From Armatimonadota bacterium (lineage in GTDB: Bacteria > Armatimonadota > UBA5829 > DTJY01), in NCBI GenBank assembly GCA_017993055.1, contig JAGONM010000017.1:1-64000 (forward strand): a stretch of 64,000 nucleotides of DNA, in the 5' to 3' direction. Shown here piece by piece: positions 27,125 through 34,710 of this stretch. The notes under the pieces were generated by a model. It ran no database searches, had not been told where the DNA came from, and worked only from the letters and a program-made list of their open reading frames with translations. Both the position numbers and the translations under genes were made by a program. Each line of letters opens with the position of its first letter. Positions within the stretch are counted from its first letter, which is position 1.

Positions 27125-30100
27125 ATGAGAATATGCATGCTCGTCATCTTCGCAGCCCTTCTCGCCGTCCCCGGCTTCGCGTACACGCCGCCGGACTACC
27201 CGCAGAGGCCGATGCTCGTGGAGTCGGTTTCGGTGAGGATGCCCTCCCGGGCTGCGCTCGGCTCCAACATCAGGGCGCAGTTCGACATCCGGTCGAAGGA
27301 GCCGTTGCCGGCGGACGCGAGGGTATTCCTCTACCTGAGCCTGGATGATAGAACATATGTGTCCCATGTGACCCATCCGTCGCGTTCCGTCTCCGTCGCC
27401 GTACCGAAGGACATCCCCTCAGGCGAGTACTCCGTCGAGGCCGGCGTCTTCGGCGAGAAGGCCGCTTGGAGCGGTACGATCCGCATCACCGGCGCGCCGT
27501 CGCCGGTTCTGCGCAAGATCATCACTCGCGGCACGTTCACCGACAAGTACGGCGTTCCTCACCGCTGGCACATCAACGACGCGCACGCCCTGGTCTGGGA
27601 CGGCGTACCCTGGATTCCGGCAGGCGGCATGTTCATCTACGACCGCGACTGGAACCTCGTGCAGGCGCAGCTCGAACTGCTCGAGAAGTATGGGGTCAAG
27701 GACATCTACCTCCACCTCGGAGTGAATCAGCCCTACCTCTGGAAGGACTACTCGGACGACGACTACGCCTACTTCCAGAAGACCATTGACTACCTCGACG
27801 AGCACGGTTTCCGCTACGGTGTCGAGTTCCAGGCGCTGGAGTCAAAGGGATACGGCTACCCCTATGTCGCGGGCGGCCCGAGGGTCGAGGTCACGGAGAG
27901 CGGGAAGGTCCGCGCCGAGGATAAGGACGTCAGAGGCGGATACTTCATGGTGGAGAATCAAGCGACCGGGGAGATGGTCCAGCACGGGTCGGTCACCGTG
28001 AGCGACAACAAGACCATGGAGGCCGACGTGAAGGTTCCGGGTACGGGCAAGTACAAGGTGATCTTCCTCCCCGACAAGATCGACGACGGTTTCGTCATGT
28101 ACTACTGGGGCGGCGTCTACGAGAAGTACCGCGACAAGGTGCTCGCTCACTACAGCAAGGTGAAGCTCGGACCCGGATTCCGGTTCGTGGTAGATCCGCT
28201 CTGGAACGAGATGAACACGCGGCACGGCCTCATTCCGAGTACCGACGACTACCGGCAGGCCTTCGGGAAGTGGCTCCGCCAGCGGTACGGCACGATCGAG
28301 AAGCTGAACGCCGCGTGGAAGCCTAGGGACGGCGCGTTCCCCGACTTCGCATCGGCCGCGAGCGCGGTCTCGATGGAGCGGACCGACGACCGGAAGACGA
28401 AGAAGCTGATCCAGTGGGTCTATGCCCCGAAGGTTGACAAGCTATATGCCCTCGATGCGACCACCAGCCAGTTCAACTACGACATCCGCGAGTATCACGG
28501 CCGGGCGATCCTTGAGTTCTGCAACCGGATCGCGGACGACTTCGGCCGGATCGCCGACGTGCCGGTGATCTACAAGTGCTTCTCGGACGTGGACTGGTGG
28601 CACATCAACGACACGGGCTCTGCCGGCGGCCACGACGGACTGGGGATGGAATCATACGGCACGGGCGAGCCGATGCTCCTCTTCATGGGCGTCCATGCAT
28701 ACGGCGAACTCAAGCAGGCGACGAAGACCACCTGGCTCGTCGTTACCGAGACCGGCGAGGGCAACCATCAGGACGCGTCTCCATCGCGCAACAAAGGCAT
28801 CGGCTACACCAGCCGCATGGGTACGATGTACGCCAACTACAATGCCCTGCTCTCCGGCGGCGCGAAGGGTGTCTTCCAGTACTACATGATAGGTGGGCGG
28901 GGTGTAGACCAGCCGTGGACCGACGCCGTCTCGCGCGATCCCCGGCAGCTCGAATGGCTTGCGACCTACGGCCGGATTCTGGCAAATGCGGACAAGCTCG
29001 TAGACTACAAGCCGCCGATCTACCTCAGACTGCCGGCGCACTTCAACCAGCACAGCATGGAGATCTACTCCGAGCCGAACTCCGATTTCTCGAACTACGG
29101 CGGCTGGTGGTGGCGCGAGCCGATCGGCCGCTCGCAGAACAACATCTGGATCGTGCCCGAGGTCAGCATGAAGGCCGACGTTGCGATGCATATCGTCAAC
29201 CTCGAGAAGCAGCCCGCGAGCGAGCGGTTCGCCGACGAGCTGACTCAGGCGATCGAGGACGGCAAGCGAGTGACGATGATCGGCTTCAGATATGACCTCG
29301 GGACTATACCCATAGTCGATCGGTACTACACCGACCGGTTCTCGACCGACAAGGACGGCCGCAAGTTCCAGGTGCTCCTCCCATCGCCCTCCGGGAGAGG
29401 GCCTGGGGGTGAGGGGGTCAAAGTCCTCGGCCAAAACGAGAAGGGCGAGGTCTGGAACCTAATCGTCGGCAACCTCCAGATCAACAGCAAGGAAGTCTTC
29501 CCCAGGCACGGCTACCAGCCGCAGGACCTGGCGGTCGGCAGGGAGAAGGCGCTCGATCCATACTACGGGATGTTCGATCTGCTCGGGGTGAAGCTCTTCG
29601 ACGGCGGGTTTGCCTACAGGGATGGCGGTGACTACGTGACGGTTGTGGAAACCGCAGAAGCTGTCCCCCTTGATAAGGGGGACCGGCCTCGGGGCCGAGG
29701 GGGTTCCGGAACCTCCTCCCAGCCTTCCTTATCAAGGAGGGGAGTTGCAGATGCCTTTGCGATCCCCGTGAAACCGGGCGAGAAAGTGGATGCGCGGTAC
29801 CCGGACGGAACTCCGGCGGGTGAGGTGAGGGATGGGAAACTGCACGTCTATCTCGAGCCGGTGTACATGAAACTCGTCCGCGCGAACCTCCCGTGGGCGC
29901 CGGAGGGAATCATGGTGGACTCCCTGGCGGCCCGGGATGCGGTTATCATCAAGAGTGCAGACCGAATACAGCCGAGTAAGCTTACGAGTAGGAGTACGAG
30001 TACGGGGCCTTACTCTGACTCCTCCATCACAGTCGAGGGCGAGAACCCCGTCGCCCACAACTGGAACTACAGCCGGATGGGCGCGATGCCGAACCTCTCC

Positions 30101-31048
30101 GGCGCGGCATGCCTCGCACTCGAGACCGCAGTCCCTCCTCCGGCGGACACCGGCTGGTACGCGAAGTACAGGTTCCGCGCCGACAAGCCGGGCGAGTATG
30201 CGATGTGGATCAGGGAGAACCTGCTCGGCTACTCGTCACCCTCTTCCTGGAGGATAGACGTCGGCGAGTGGCATGACTCGCCGAACACGCTCGTGCCTAG
30301 GGACGTCGAGGTCGTCACCCTGTACAACGCGCTCGAGGACACCCGCCAGATCTTCGCATGGTATCACTACGCCAACGTGAAGCTCCCAGCGGGCGATCAC
30401 ACGCTCACGATCAAGGTCAACGAGCCGCGCGGGAAGAACATGCTCGTCACCATGGCCGACGACCGCCCCTACGCCAAGATGATCGACTGCATCCTCTTCG
30501 GCCCGTCCCATCCGTCTCATCCGTCCTATCCGTCCCACAATCTCCTGGCAGACAACAGCCTCGAGTTCGATGAGGACAAGGACGACAAGCCCGACTACTG
30601 GACGAAGTCCGAGGACTCGGACAAGCTCGCGTGGACGAAGCCGGGCTGGGGCAACTACAAGATCGAGGGCCTGGTGGACATCAACTGCGGGATGCGCGAC
30701 TCGTACACCGGCCAGCGCGCCCTCCGCATTGATCCCGGCCCGTCCGAGCGGTCGTGGAACAGTGTCAGGCTGCCTGTAAGGCCTGGGGTGGAGTACGAGC
30801 TGGCGGGGTTCGTGCGCTCGACGAGCACCGATGCCCTGGGCATGTTGAGCGTCACATGGTACGACTCCGCGGGAAGAAAGATCGGGCGCACAGACACCAC
30901 TACCGTGGGAAACTCCGACTGGAAGCGGGTGGAGGTCACGGATGCCAGGAAAGCGTCGCACGCCGTCATATCCTGCGTGGTAACTCCCGGCACCAACGGC
31001 AGCGTATGGTTCGACGAGATCGTCTTCGCCGGGAGAGCGAAGCCGTAA
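27125..31048 (+). CDS. very large secreted glycoside hydrolase (GH42-like barrel, C-terminal CBM modules) carrying repeat insertions
   Basis: A 1307-aa protein with a signal peptide (about 1-19). An Ig-like domain (about 28-120) and a TIM barrel (about 135-720) follow, with GMFIYDRDWNLVQAQLELLE, DPLWNEMNTRHG (a probable acid/base Glu) and WLVVTETGEGNHQD (a possible nucleophile Glu). This arrangement resembles GH42-like beta-galactosidase-type barrels. A beta domain and two carbohydrate-binding-like modules occupy about 970-1307; the last contains NLLADNSLEFDEDKDDKPDY. At least five segments look like translated DNA repeats (27354-27384, 29379-29420, 29660-29749, 29968-30010, 30504-30538), all in frame. 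They lie mainly between domains, so function may be retained. GAAGGAG precedes ATG 27125. Confidence 0.75.
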   Translation: MRICMLVIFAALLAVPGFAYTPPDYPQRPMLVESVSVRMPSRAALGSNIRAQFDIRSKEPLPADARVFLYLSLDDRTYVSHVTHPSRSVSVAVPKDIPSGEYSVEAGVFGEKAAWSGTIRITGAPSPVLRKIITRGTFTDKYGVPHRWHINDAHALVWDGVPWIPAGGMFIYDRDWNLVQAQLELLEKYGVKDIYLHLGVNQPYLWKDYSDDDYAYFQKTIDYLDEHGFRYGVEFQALESKGYGYPYVAGGPRVEVTESGKVRAEDKDVRGGYFMVENQATGEMVQHGSVTVSDNKTMEADVKVPGTGKYKVIFLPDKIDDGFVMYYWGGVYEKYRDKVLAHYSKVKLGPGFRFVVDPLWNEMNTRHGLIPSTDDYRQAFGKWLRQRYGTIEKLNAAWKPRDGAFPDFASAASAVSMERTDDRKTKKLIQWVYAPKVDKLYALDATTSQFNYDIREYHGRAILEFCNRIADDFGRIADVPVIYKCFSDVDWWHINDTGSAGGHDGLGMESYGTGEPMLLFMGVHAYGELKQATKTTWLVVTETGEGNHQDASPSRNKGIGYTSRMGTMYANYNALLSGGAKGVFQYYMIGGRGVDQPWTDAVSRDPRQLEWLATYGRILANADKLVDYKPPIYLRLPAHFNQHSMEIYSEPNSDFSNYGGWWWREPIGRSQNNIWIVPEVSMKADVAMHIVNLEKQPASERFADELTQAIEDGKRVTMIGFRYDLGTIPIVDRYYTDRFSTDKDGRKFQVLLPSPSGRGPGGEGVKVLGQNEKGEVWNLIVGNLQINSKEVFPRHGYQPQDLAVGREKALDPYYGMFDLLGVKLFDGGFAYRDGGDYVTVVETAEAVPLDKGDRPRGRGGSGTSSQPSLSRRGVADAFAIPVKPGEKVDARYPDGTPAGEVRDGKLHVYLEPVYMKLVRANLPWAPEGIMVDSLAARDAVIIKSADRIQPSKLTSRSTSTGPYSDSSITVEGENPVAHNWNYSRMGAMPNLSGAACLALETAVPPPADTGWYAKYRFRADKPGEYAMWIRENLLGYSSPSSWRIDVGEWHDSPNTLVPRDVEVVTLYNALEDTRQIFAWYHYANVKLPAGDHTLTIKVNEPRGKNMLVTMADDRPYAKMIDCILFGPSHPSHPSYPSHNLLADNSLEFDEDKDDKPDYWTKSEDSDKLAWTKPGWGNYKIEGLVDINCGMRDSYTGQRALRIDPGPSERSWNSVRLPVRPGVEYELAGFVRSTSTDALGMLSVTWYDSAGRKIGRTDTTTVGNSDWKRVEVTDARKASHAVISCVVTPGTNGSVWFDEIVFAGRAKP
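27354..27384. repeat. 9-bp-period tract inside the glycosidase gene
   Basis: CATATGTGTCC, CATGTGACC and CATCCGTCG follow each other and are translated as YVSHVTHPSRS in the Ig-like domain. It has the CAT-NNN-TCC pattern of the intergenic tracts. Confidence 0.5.
29379..29420. repeat. CCCTCCGGGAGAGGG-type palindromic repeat, in frame
   Basis: Contains CCCTCCGGGAGAGGG and GGGGGTGAGGGGG. It is translated as PSPSGRGPGGEG, a low-complexity phrase unlike the surrounding domain. A related CCCCTCTCCCC/GGGGAGAGGGG palindrome is intergenic at 45134-45163. Confidence 0.7.
29660..29749. repeat. CCCCCTTGATAAGGGGG-type composite repeat, in-frame copy
   Basis: Shares the left palindrome (29665-29681), the block ACCGGCCTCGGGGCCGAGGG and the right CTTCCTTATCAAGGAGG end with the intergenic element at 947-1083, but lacks the middle. 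It is 90 bp, a multiple of three, and is read as VPLDKGDRPRGRGGSG and onward without a stop. Confidence 0.85.
29968..30010. repeat. ACGAGTAGGAGT reiterated tract, in frame
   Basis: TTACGAGTAGGAGTACGAGT then ACGGGGCC is translated as LTSRSTSTG. A similar GAGTATGAGTAGGAG phrase occurs on the minus strand just upstream of the aconitase gene (about 5091-5106). Confidence 0.5.
30504..30538. repeat. 9-bp-period tract, in frame
   Basis: CCCATCCGT (30507), CTCATCCGT (30516) and CCTATCCGT (30525) are followed by CCCAC. Because the period is three codons, it is read as SHPSHPSYPSH, between two carbohydrate-binding-like domains. Confidence 0.8.
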
Positions 31049-31083
31049 GGGAGTCCCTAACGCCCACCTCTACGCCAGAGCGC

Positions 31084-31112
31084 TTGATTCCCGGACTGAA
31101 ATCGGGTACAAT
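31084..31112 (+). promoter_or_regulatory. sigma-70 promoter of rsgA
   Basis: TTGATT (31084-31089) and TACAAT (31107-31112) are 17 bp apart. Transcription from about 31119 gives a leader of nearly 190 nt, long enough to contain the short reading frame at 31148-31216. Confidence 0.65.
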
Positions 31113-31147
31113 ACGACTGCAACTACTTCAAGAAGAGGAGGGGCCGT

Positions 31148-31216
31148 ATGGTCGCTGTAGCAACTACATCCGAGATATGGGGATCGGCGTCGCTCCTCGG
31201 AGAGCCCGCGAAGTAG
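31148..31216 (+). CDS. possible 22-codon leader peptide upstream of rsgA
   Basis: An ATG preceded by a strong GAAGAGGAGG site 7-8 bp upstream opens a 22-codon frame (MVAVATTSEIWGSASLLGEP, then AK). It begins about 30 nt after the predicted transcription start and ends 94 nt before the rsgA ATG. The peptide resembles nothing I know. The ribosome-binding site is better than that of rsgA itself, so it could be a regulatory upstream frame. Chance is possible. Confidence 0.3.
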   Translation: MVAVATTSEIWGSASLLGEPAK

Positions 31217-31310
31217 GTTTCGCCACTACTCGTTCGCCGCAGTTACTCATCGGTTTCTCCGAGGCACAAGCGCTGCTCCCCCGCTGTTTCCGCACTCGTA
31301 TTGTGTCTGA

Positions 31311-32390
31311 ATGGAGGAACTCGAATTGACACTGGAAGATCTCGGATTCGATGATGAGTTCGCCGATCGCTTCGGCGCATACGCATCCGAGGGTTACCGC
31401 CCAGGCCGGATCAGCCTGGAACACAAGAACCTGTATACAGTCCTTACCGGGAATGATGAGATGATGGCCTTCCCGACCGGGAGGATGTACTACGACGCAC
31501 TCGGCAGGGAGGACCTGCCCGTCGTCGGCGACTGGGTGGCCGCGCGCATCTTCGACGAACAGCCGCCCAAGGCCGTGATCCACGCGATCCTGCCCAGGAG
31601 GAGCAAGTTCTCCCGCAAGCAGGCCGGGAAACGGATCGCCGAACAGCCGCTCGCGGCGAACATCGACACTGTGTTTGTGGTCATCGGCCTCGACGGCGAC
31701 TACAGCGTGCGAAGGGTCGAGCGCTACCTTACGCTCGCCTGGGAGAGCGGCGCCGAGCCCGTCGTGCTGCTCACGAAGTCCGACCTGTGCCCGGAGGTCG
31801 AGGAGCGCCTGGCTGAGGTGGAGGCATCCGCGCCGGGAGTGCCGGTGCACGCGCTGAGCGTGATCGAGCAACAGGGGCTGGAGCAGTTGCCGAGATACCT
31901 CGTGAGGGGGAAGACGGTGGCCCTGCTCGGCTCATCGGGCGTGGGGAAATCGACGATTCTCAACCATCTGCTCGGCAAAGAGGTCCAGCGCACCCAGGAG
32001 GTTCGCGAGGACGACAGCCGGGGCCGCCACACGACGACCCACCGGCAGATGTTCGTGCTCCCGTCCGGCGGGCTGGTGATAGATACGCCGGGGATGCGCG
32101 AACTCCAGCTGTGGAACGCGGAGGGCGGGCTGGCCGACGCGTTCAGCGACATCTCGGCGCTGGCGGAGGGATGCCGGTTCGCCGACTGCCGACACGAGAA
32201 CGAGCCGGGATGCCGGGTGCAGGAAGCGCTCTCCACGGGGGTGTTGAGTGAGGGACGCTTCGAGAGCTACCGGAAGCTTCGGAAGGAACTGAGCTACCTG
32301 GAGCGCAAGCAGGATGTCGAGGCCGCGCAGATCGAGAAGGAGAAGTGGAAGAAGATCCACAAGCAGATCAGGCAGATGGAGAAGAAGTAG
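31311..32390 (+). CDS. rsgA: ribosome small-subunit-dependent GTPase RsgA
   Basis: A 359-aa circularly permuted GTPase that assists late 30S maturation. An N-terminal OB domain (about 30-110) is followed by the permuted GTPase order G4 (LLTKSDL), G1 (GSSGVGKST), then G3 (DTPGMREL). The C-terminal zinc site is CRFADCRHENEPGC. The C terminus is a long Lys/Glu-rich helix. Two starts are possible: ATG 31311, or TTG 31326, which has GGAGG at a spacing of 8, formed by the first codons of the longer frame. The promoter is at 31084-31112, and a GC-rich hairpin follows at 32403. Confidence 0.95.
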   Translation: MEELELTLEDLGFDDEFADRFGAYASEGYRPGRISLEHKNLYTVLTGNDEMMAFPTGRMYYDALGREDLPVVGDWVAARIFDEQPPKAVIHAILPRRSKFSRKQAGKRIAEQPLAANIDTVFVVIGLDGDYSVRRVERYLTLAWESGAEPVVLLTKSDLCPEVEERLAEVEASAPGVPVHALSVIEQQGLEQLPRYLVRGKTVALLGSSGVGKSTILNHLLGKEVQRTQEVREDDSRGRHTTTHRQMFVLPSGGLVIDTPGMRELQLWNAEGGLADAFSDISALAEGCRFADCRHENEPGCRVQEALSTGVLSEGRFESYRKLRKELSYLERKQDVEAAQIEKEKWKKIHKQIRQMEKK

Positions 32391-32402
32391 CGATGCGTGG
32401 TT

Positions 32403-32434
32403 GATGGGTAGGGAGGCCCAGGTCCCTACCCATC
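32403..32434. terminator. terminator-like hairpin after rsgA
   Basis: GATGGGTAGGGA (32403-32414) and TCCCTACCCATC (32423-32434) form a perfect 12-bp stem with an 8-nt loop. No T run follows, so termination strength is uncertain. The rest of 32435-32629 has smaller stems, discussed as a finding. Confidence 0.5.
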
Positions 32435-32629
32435 GCCGGTTCACTTCATGATACGACTACTTACCGCCACCTCGGGTGGACCCATCGGCGGGTAGGAATC
32501 CGGATCGCACTCGACAAGGAGTGAGTCTGCGAACGGAAATCCCGAAACATCATGGAAGGGTTCGAGGCAGAGCCGGGTTGAAGGGATTGCGATCGCCGAT
32601 ACCGAACGTTCCGGCAACGAGGATCGCCC

Positions 32630-34300
32630 ATGCTGTTCGATTTCGATCGCTATTCCGCCGACGTTTCAGACGAGAAGATATCCATATCCCTCGACGGACG
32701 GCGCTATGCGGCGCTGAAGGTCGGCTCCTCGCTCGACAGCATCGAGGCGTCGGACCTCGACACGTCGCTCTCGCCTCCACAAATGGTTCGGGAAGCCGAC
32801 GCGGCGACTATCACCTGGCGGGCGGAGAGCGCGCTCTGGCCGGAGAAGATATACACCCTGCGCCTCGATCCGCACTCGATTCGATATCAGGTCCGCGTCA
32901 AGGGAAACAACACTCTTCGAAGCCTGCGGTACTTCAACGGCGCGGCGGACGACCGGGAGAAGTGGTCGTTCGCCGATTACTCCCGCTTCTTCACGCCGGA
33001 GTGCTCGCTGCTCGACCAGCGGTACTACAAATCCATGCAGTACGGATGCATTGACGCTTCCAGCGGCCGGATGTCCGACGAGCCGACCGACTGGCATGCC
33101 GACTTGCACTGGATCTTCACGCCGCCGCCGTTCTGTTACAGCCTCGGGTTCAACAACGGGCCGTGGCTCGGGGCGGGAGTCGCTCCACAGAGCGGCCAAT
33201 ATGGTTTCTCCCGGTTCGAGCATATCACCGCCCCGAACTGGTTCTGCTTTCGGTTGATGTACGACGGAATGACGGAGGTTGCCGGCGAGTGGGCGTCGCC
33301 CGAGTTTGTCTTTCATCCCGCGAACGACGAGTACGAGGCGATCCGCCTGTACTGCGACTCACTGCGCGACCGAGGGATTGTGAATCCGAACCGGCATCCG
33401 CGGGCCGAGTGGTGGTCACGGCCGATATTCTGCGGATGGGGCGAGCAGGGCGTACAGCGGATGAAACGCGGCCTTGAAACCTCGCAGGAACTCGCGACCC
33501 GGGAGATGTACGACGAGTTCCTCGCTTTGATACGCGAGAAGGGGCTTCGGCCCGGAACCGTCGTCATTGACGACAAGTGGCAGAAACAATACGGCACGTG
33601 CGAGGTTGACTCCGCCAAGTGGCCGGACCTGCGCGGCTGGATAGACGCCCGGCACGAGGAGGGGATTCGCGTGCTGCTCTGGTTCGGCGCGTGGAACCCC
33701 GAGGGACTCTCGCCGGAGGAGACGGTCAAGGACCGCGAGGGCAAGACCGTCTGCGCCGACCCGTCGAGCCCGGCGTATCAGGCGCGCATCCGGGCGATGG
33801 TTCGACGAATGATCTCCGACGAGCCGGGGTGCTGGAACGCGGACGGCATCAAGTACGACTGGACGAACATGGTCGTCGGCGAGGGGTTCAGTACGCACAG
33901 CGGCGTCTGGGGCATCGAGATGCAGAAGTCCCTGGCGAAACAGGTCTACGACGCGCTCAAGGCCGCCAAGCCGGACGCGCTGATGGTCACGCACCTTGCG
34001 AACCCCTACTTCGCCGATTGCACCGACATGCTCCGGCTGAACGACATCTACGCGGGCTGTCGCGAGGTCTCGGACATGATGGCCCACCGCGCCCGGATCG
34101 CCCGCATCGCCTGCCCGCACGCGCTCATTGACTGCGACAACTCTAGCGCGCCGAGCCACACGGAGTGGCTTCAGTACACGAAGGCGCAACCGACCCTCGG
34201 CGTCCCGAGCCTCTACTTCCTGACGGCCGTAGACGGCACGATGGAGCCGATCACCGACGAGGACTGGGACGCCCTCGCCCCGATCTGGCGCGATGGGTAG
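32630..34300 (+). CDS. alpha-galactosidase/alpha-glucosidase-like glycosidase (clan GH-D, GH36/GH31-like)
   Basis: A 556-aa protein with no signal peptide. An N-terminal beta-sandwich (about 1-230) is followed by a TIM barrel starting near WWSRPIFCGWGEQG. GTVVIDDKWQKQYGTCEVD and VLLWFGAWNPEG are the early strands. DGIKYDWTNMV holds the probable nucleophile Asp, and DMLRLNDIYAGCREVSDMM lies where the acid/base Asp is expected. This pattern fits retaining alpha-galactosidase-type enzymes of clan GH-D or related GH31 proteins; the substrate is uncertain. The upstream site is weak (GAGGATCG). Its leader region may be structured. Confidence 0.7.
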   Translation: MLFDFDRYSADVSDEKISISLDGRRYAALKVGSSLDSIEASDLDTSLSPPQMVREADAATITWRAESALWPEKIYTLRLDPHSIRYQVRVKGNNTLRSLRYFNGAADDREKWSFADYSRFFTPECSLLDQRYYKSMQYGCIDASSGRMSDEPTDWHADLHWIFTPPPFCYSLGFNNGPWLGAGVAPQSGQYGFSRFEHITAPNWFCFRLMYDGMTEVAGEWASPEFVFHPANDEYEAIRLYCDSLRDRGIVNPNRHPRAEWWSRPIFCGWGEQGVQRMKRGLETSQELATREMYDEFLALIREKGLRPGTVVIDDKWQKQYGTCEVDSAKWPDLRGWIDARHEEGIRVLLWFGAWNPEGLSPEETVKDREGKTVCADPSSPAYQARIRAMVRRMISDEPGCWNADGIKYDWTNMVVGEGFSTHSGVWGIEMQKSLAKQVYDALKAAKPDALMVTHLANPYFADCTDMLRLNDIYAGCREVSDMMAHRARIARIACPHALIDCDNSSAPSHTEWLQYTKAQPTLGVPSLYFLTAVDGTMEPITDEDWDALAPIWRDG

Positions 34301-34324
34301 CCGAAACGCTCCTGCCCTGAGGCG

Positions 34325-34534
34325 CTAGGAGCCTGCGGCCAGCTTGTTCATCCAGACGAGAATCCAGATCGCATAGATTCCCGCAATGCCCACCAGAGTG
34401 TAGACTATACGGGACAATGCGCTCTTCTCGCCGAAGATGGCGGCCACGAGGTCGAACTTGAACAGCCCGACCAGCAGCCAGTTGAGCGCTCCTACGATGA
34501 CAAGGATCATCGCGATCATTTGTGGTGCAGCCAT
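34325..34534 (-). CDS. DUF378 small membrane protein
   Basis: A 69-aa protein with two transmembrane helices: MIAMILVIVGALNWLLVGLF, then a short loop FDLVAAIFGEKS and a second helix LVGIAGIYAIWIL. GALNWLLVG and the LSRIVYTLVGIAGIY segment are typical of the DUF378 (YuzA-like) family, whose function is unknown. ATG 34534 has AAGGAGGGAAAC just upstream. The longer frame to 34594 is out of line with the family length. Confidence 0.9.
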   Translation of the reverse strand: MAAPQMIAMILVIVGALNWLLVGLFKFDLVAAIFGEKSALSRIVYTLVGIAGIYAIWILVWMNKLAAGS

Positions 34535-34570
34535 GTTTCCCTCCTTGGATTGGATTGCTCCGGCGGGAAT

Positions 34571-34591
34571 ATACCCATAGTTGATGGGTAT
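34571..34591. promoter_or_regulatory. palindrome within the promoter region of the DUF378 gene
   Basis: ATACCCAT (34571-34578) and ATGGGTAT (34584-34591) form an 8-bp inverted repeat. On the minus strand TATATT overlaps its edge with a TTTGAT about 16 bp upstream, so the repeat would lie inside the promoter. An operator role is inference. Confidence 0.35.
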
Positions 34592-34627
34592 CAAACCGGT
34601 CGCCCGTATGCCCGCTGAGACAGAGGT

Positions 34628-34656
34628 TTGTCGAACAGACGGTTTCGTGGTATGCT
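34628..34656 (+). promoter_or_regulatory. promoter of the secreted PHP-domain gene
   Basis: TTGTCG (34628-34633) and TATGCT (34651-34656) are 17 bp apart. The start near 34663 leaves a leader of about 48 nt. Confidence 0.55.
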
Positions 34657-34710
34657 TGGCAAACGCGGCGGGCGCCGCCGCTTCGAACGCGGGAAGAAGG
34701 AGATTGCACG

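Noticed and set aside
30754-31329. A 191-aa open frame overlapping the glycosidase 3' end and the rsgA leader
   Set aside because: It overlaps a long, well-supported gene in another frame and crosses the rsgA promoter. Its composition is Arg-rich, as expected for a GC-rich shadow frame.
32630-33054. Alternative frame over the start of the clan-D glycosidase
   Set aside because: No motif and no initiation site. The 556-aa frame has recognisable glycosidase strands.
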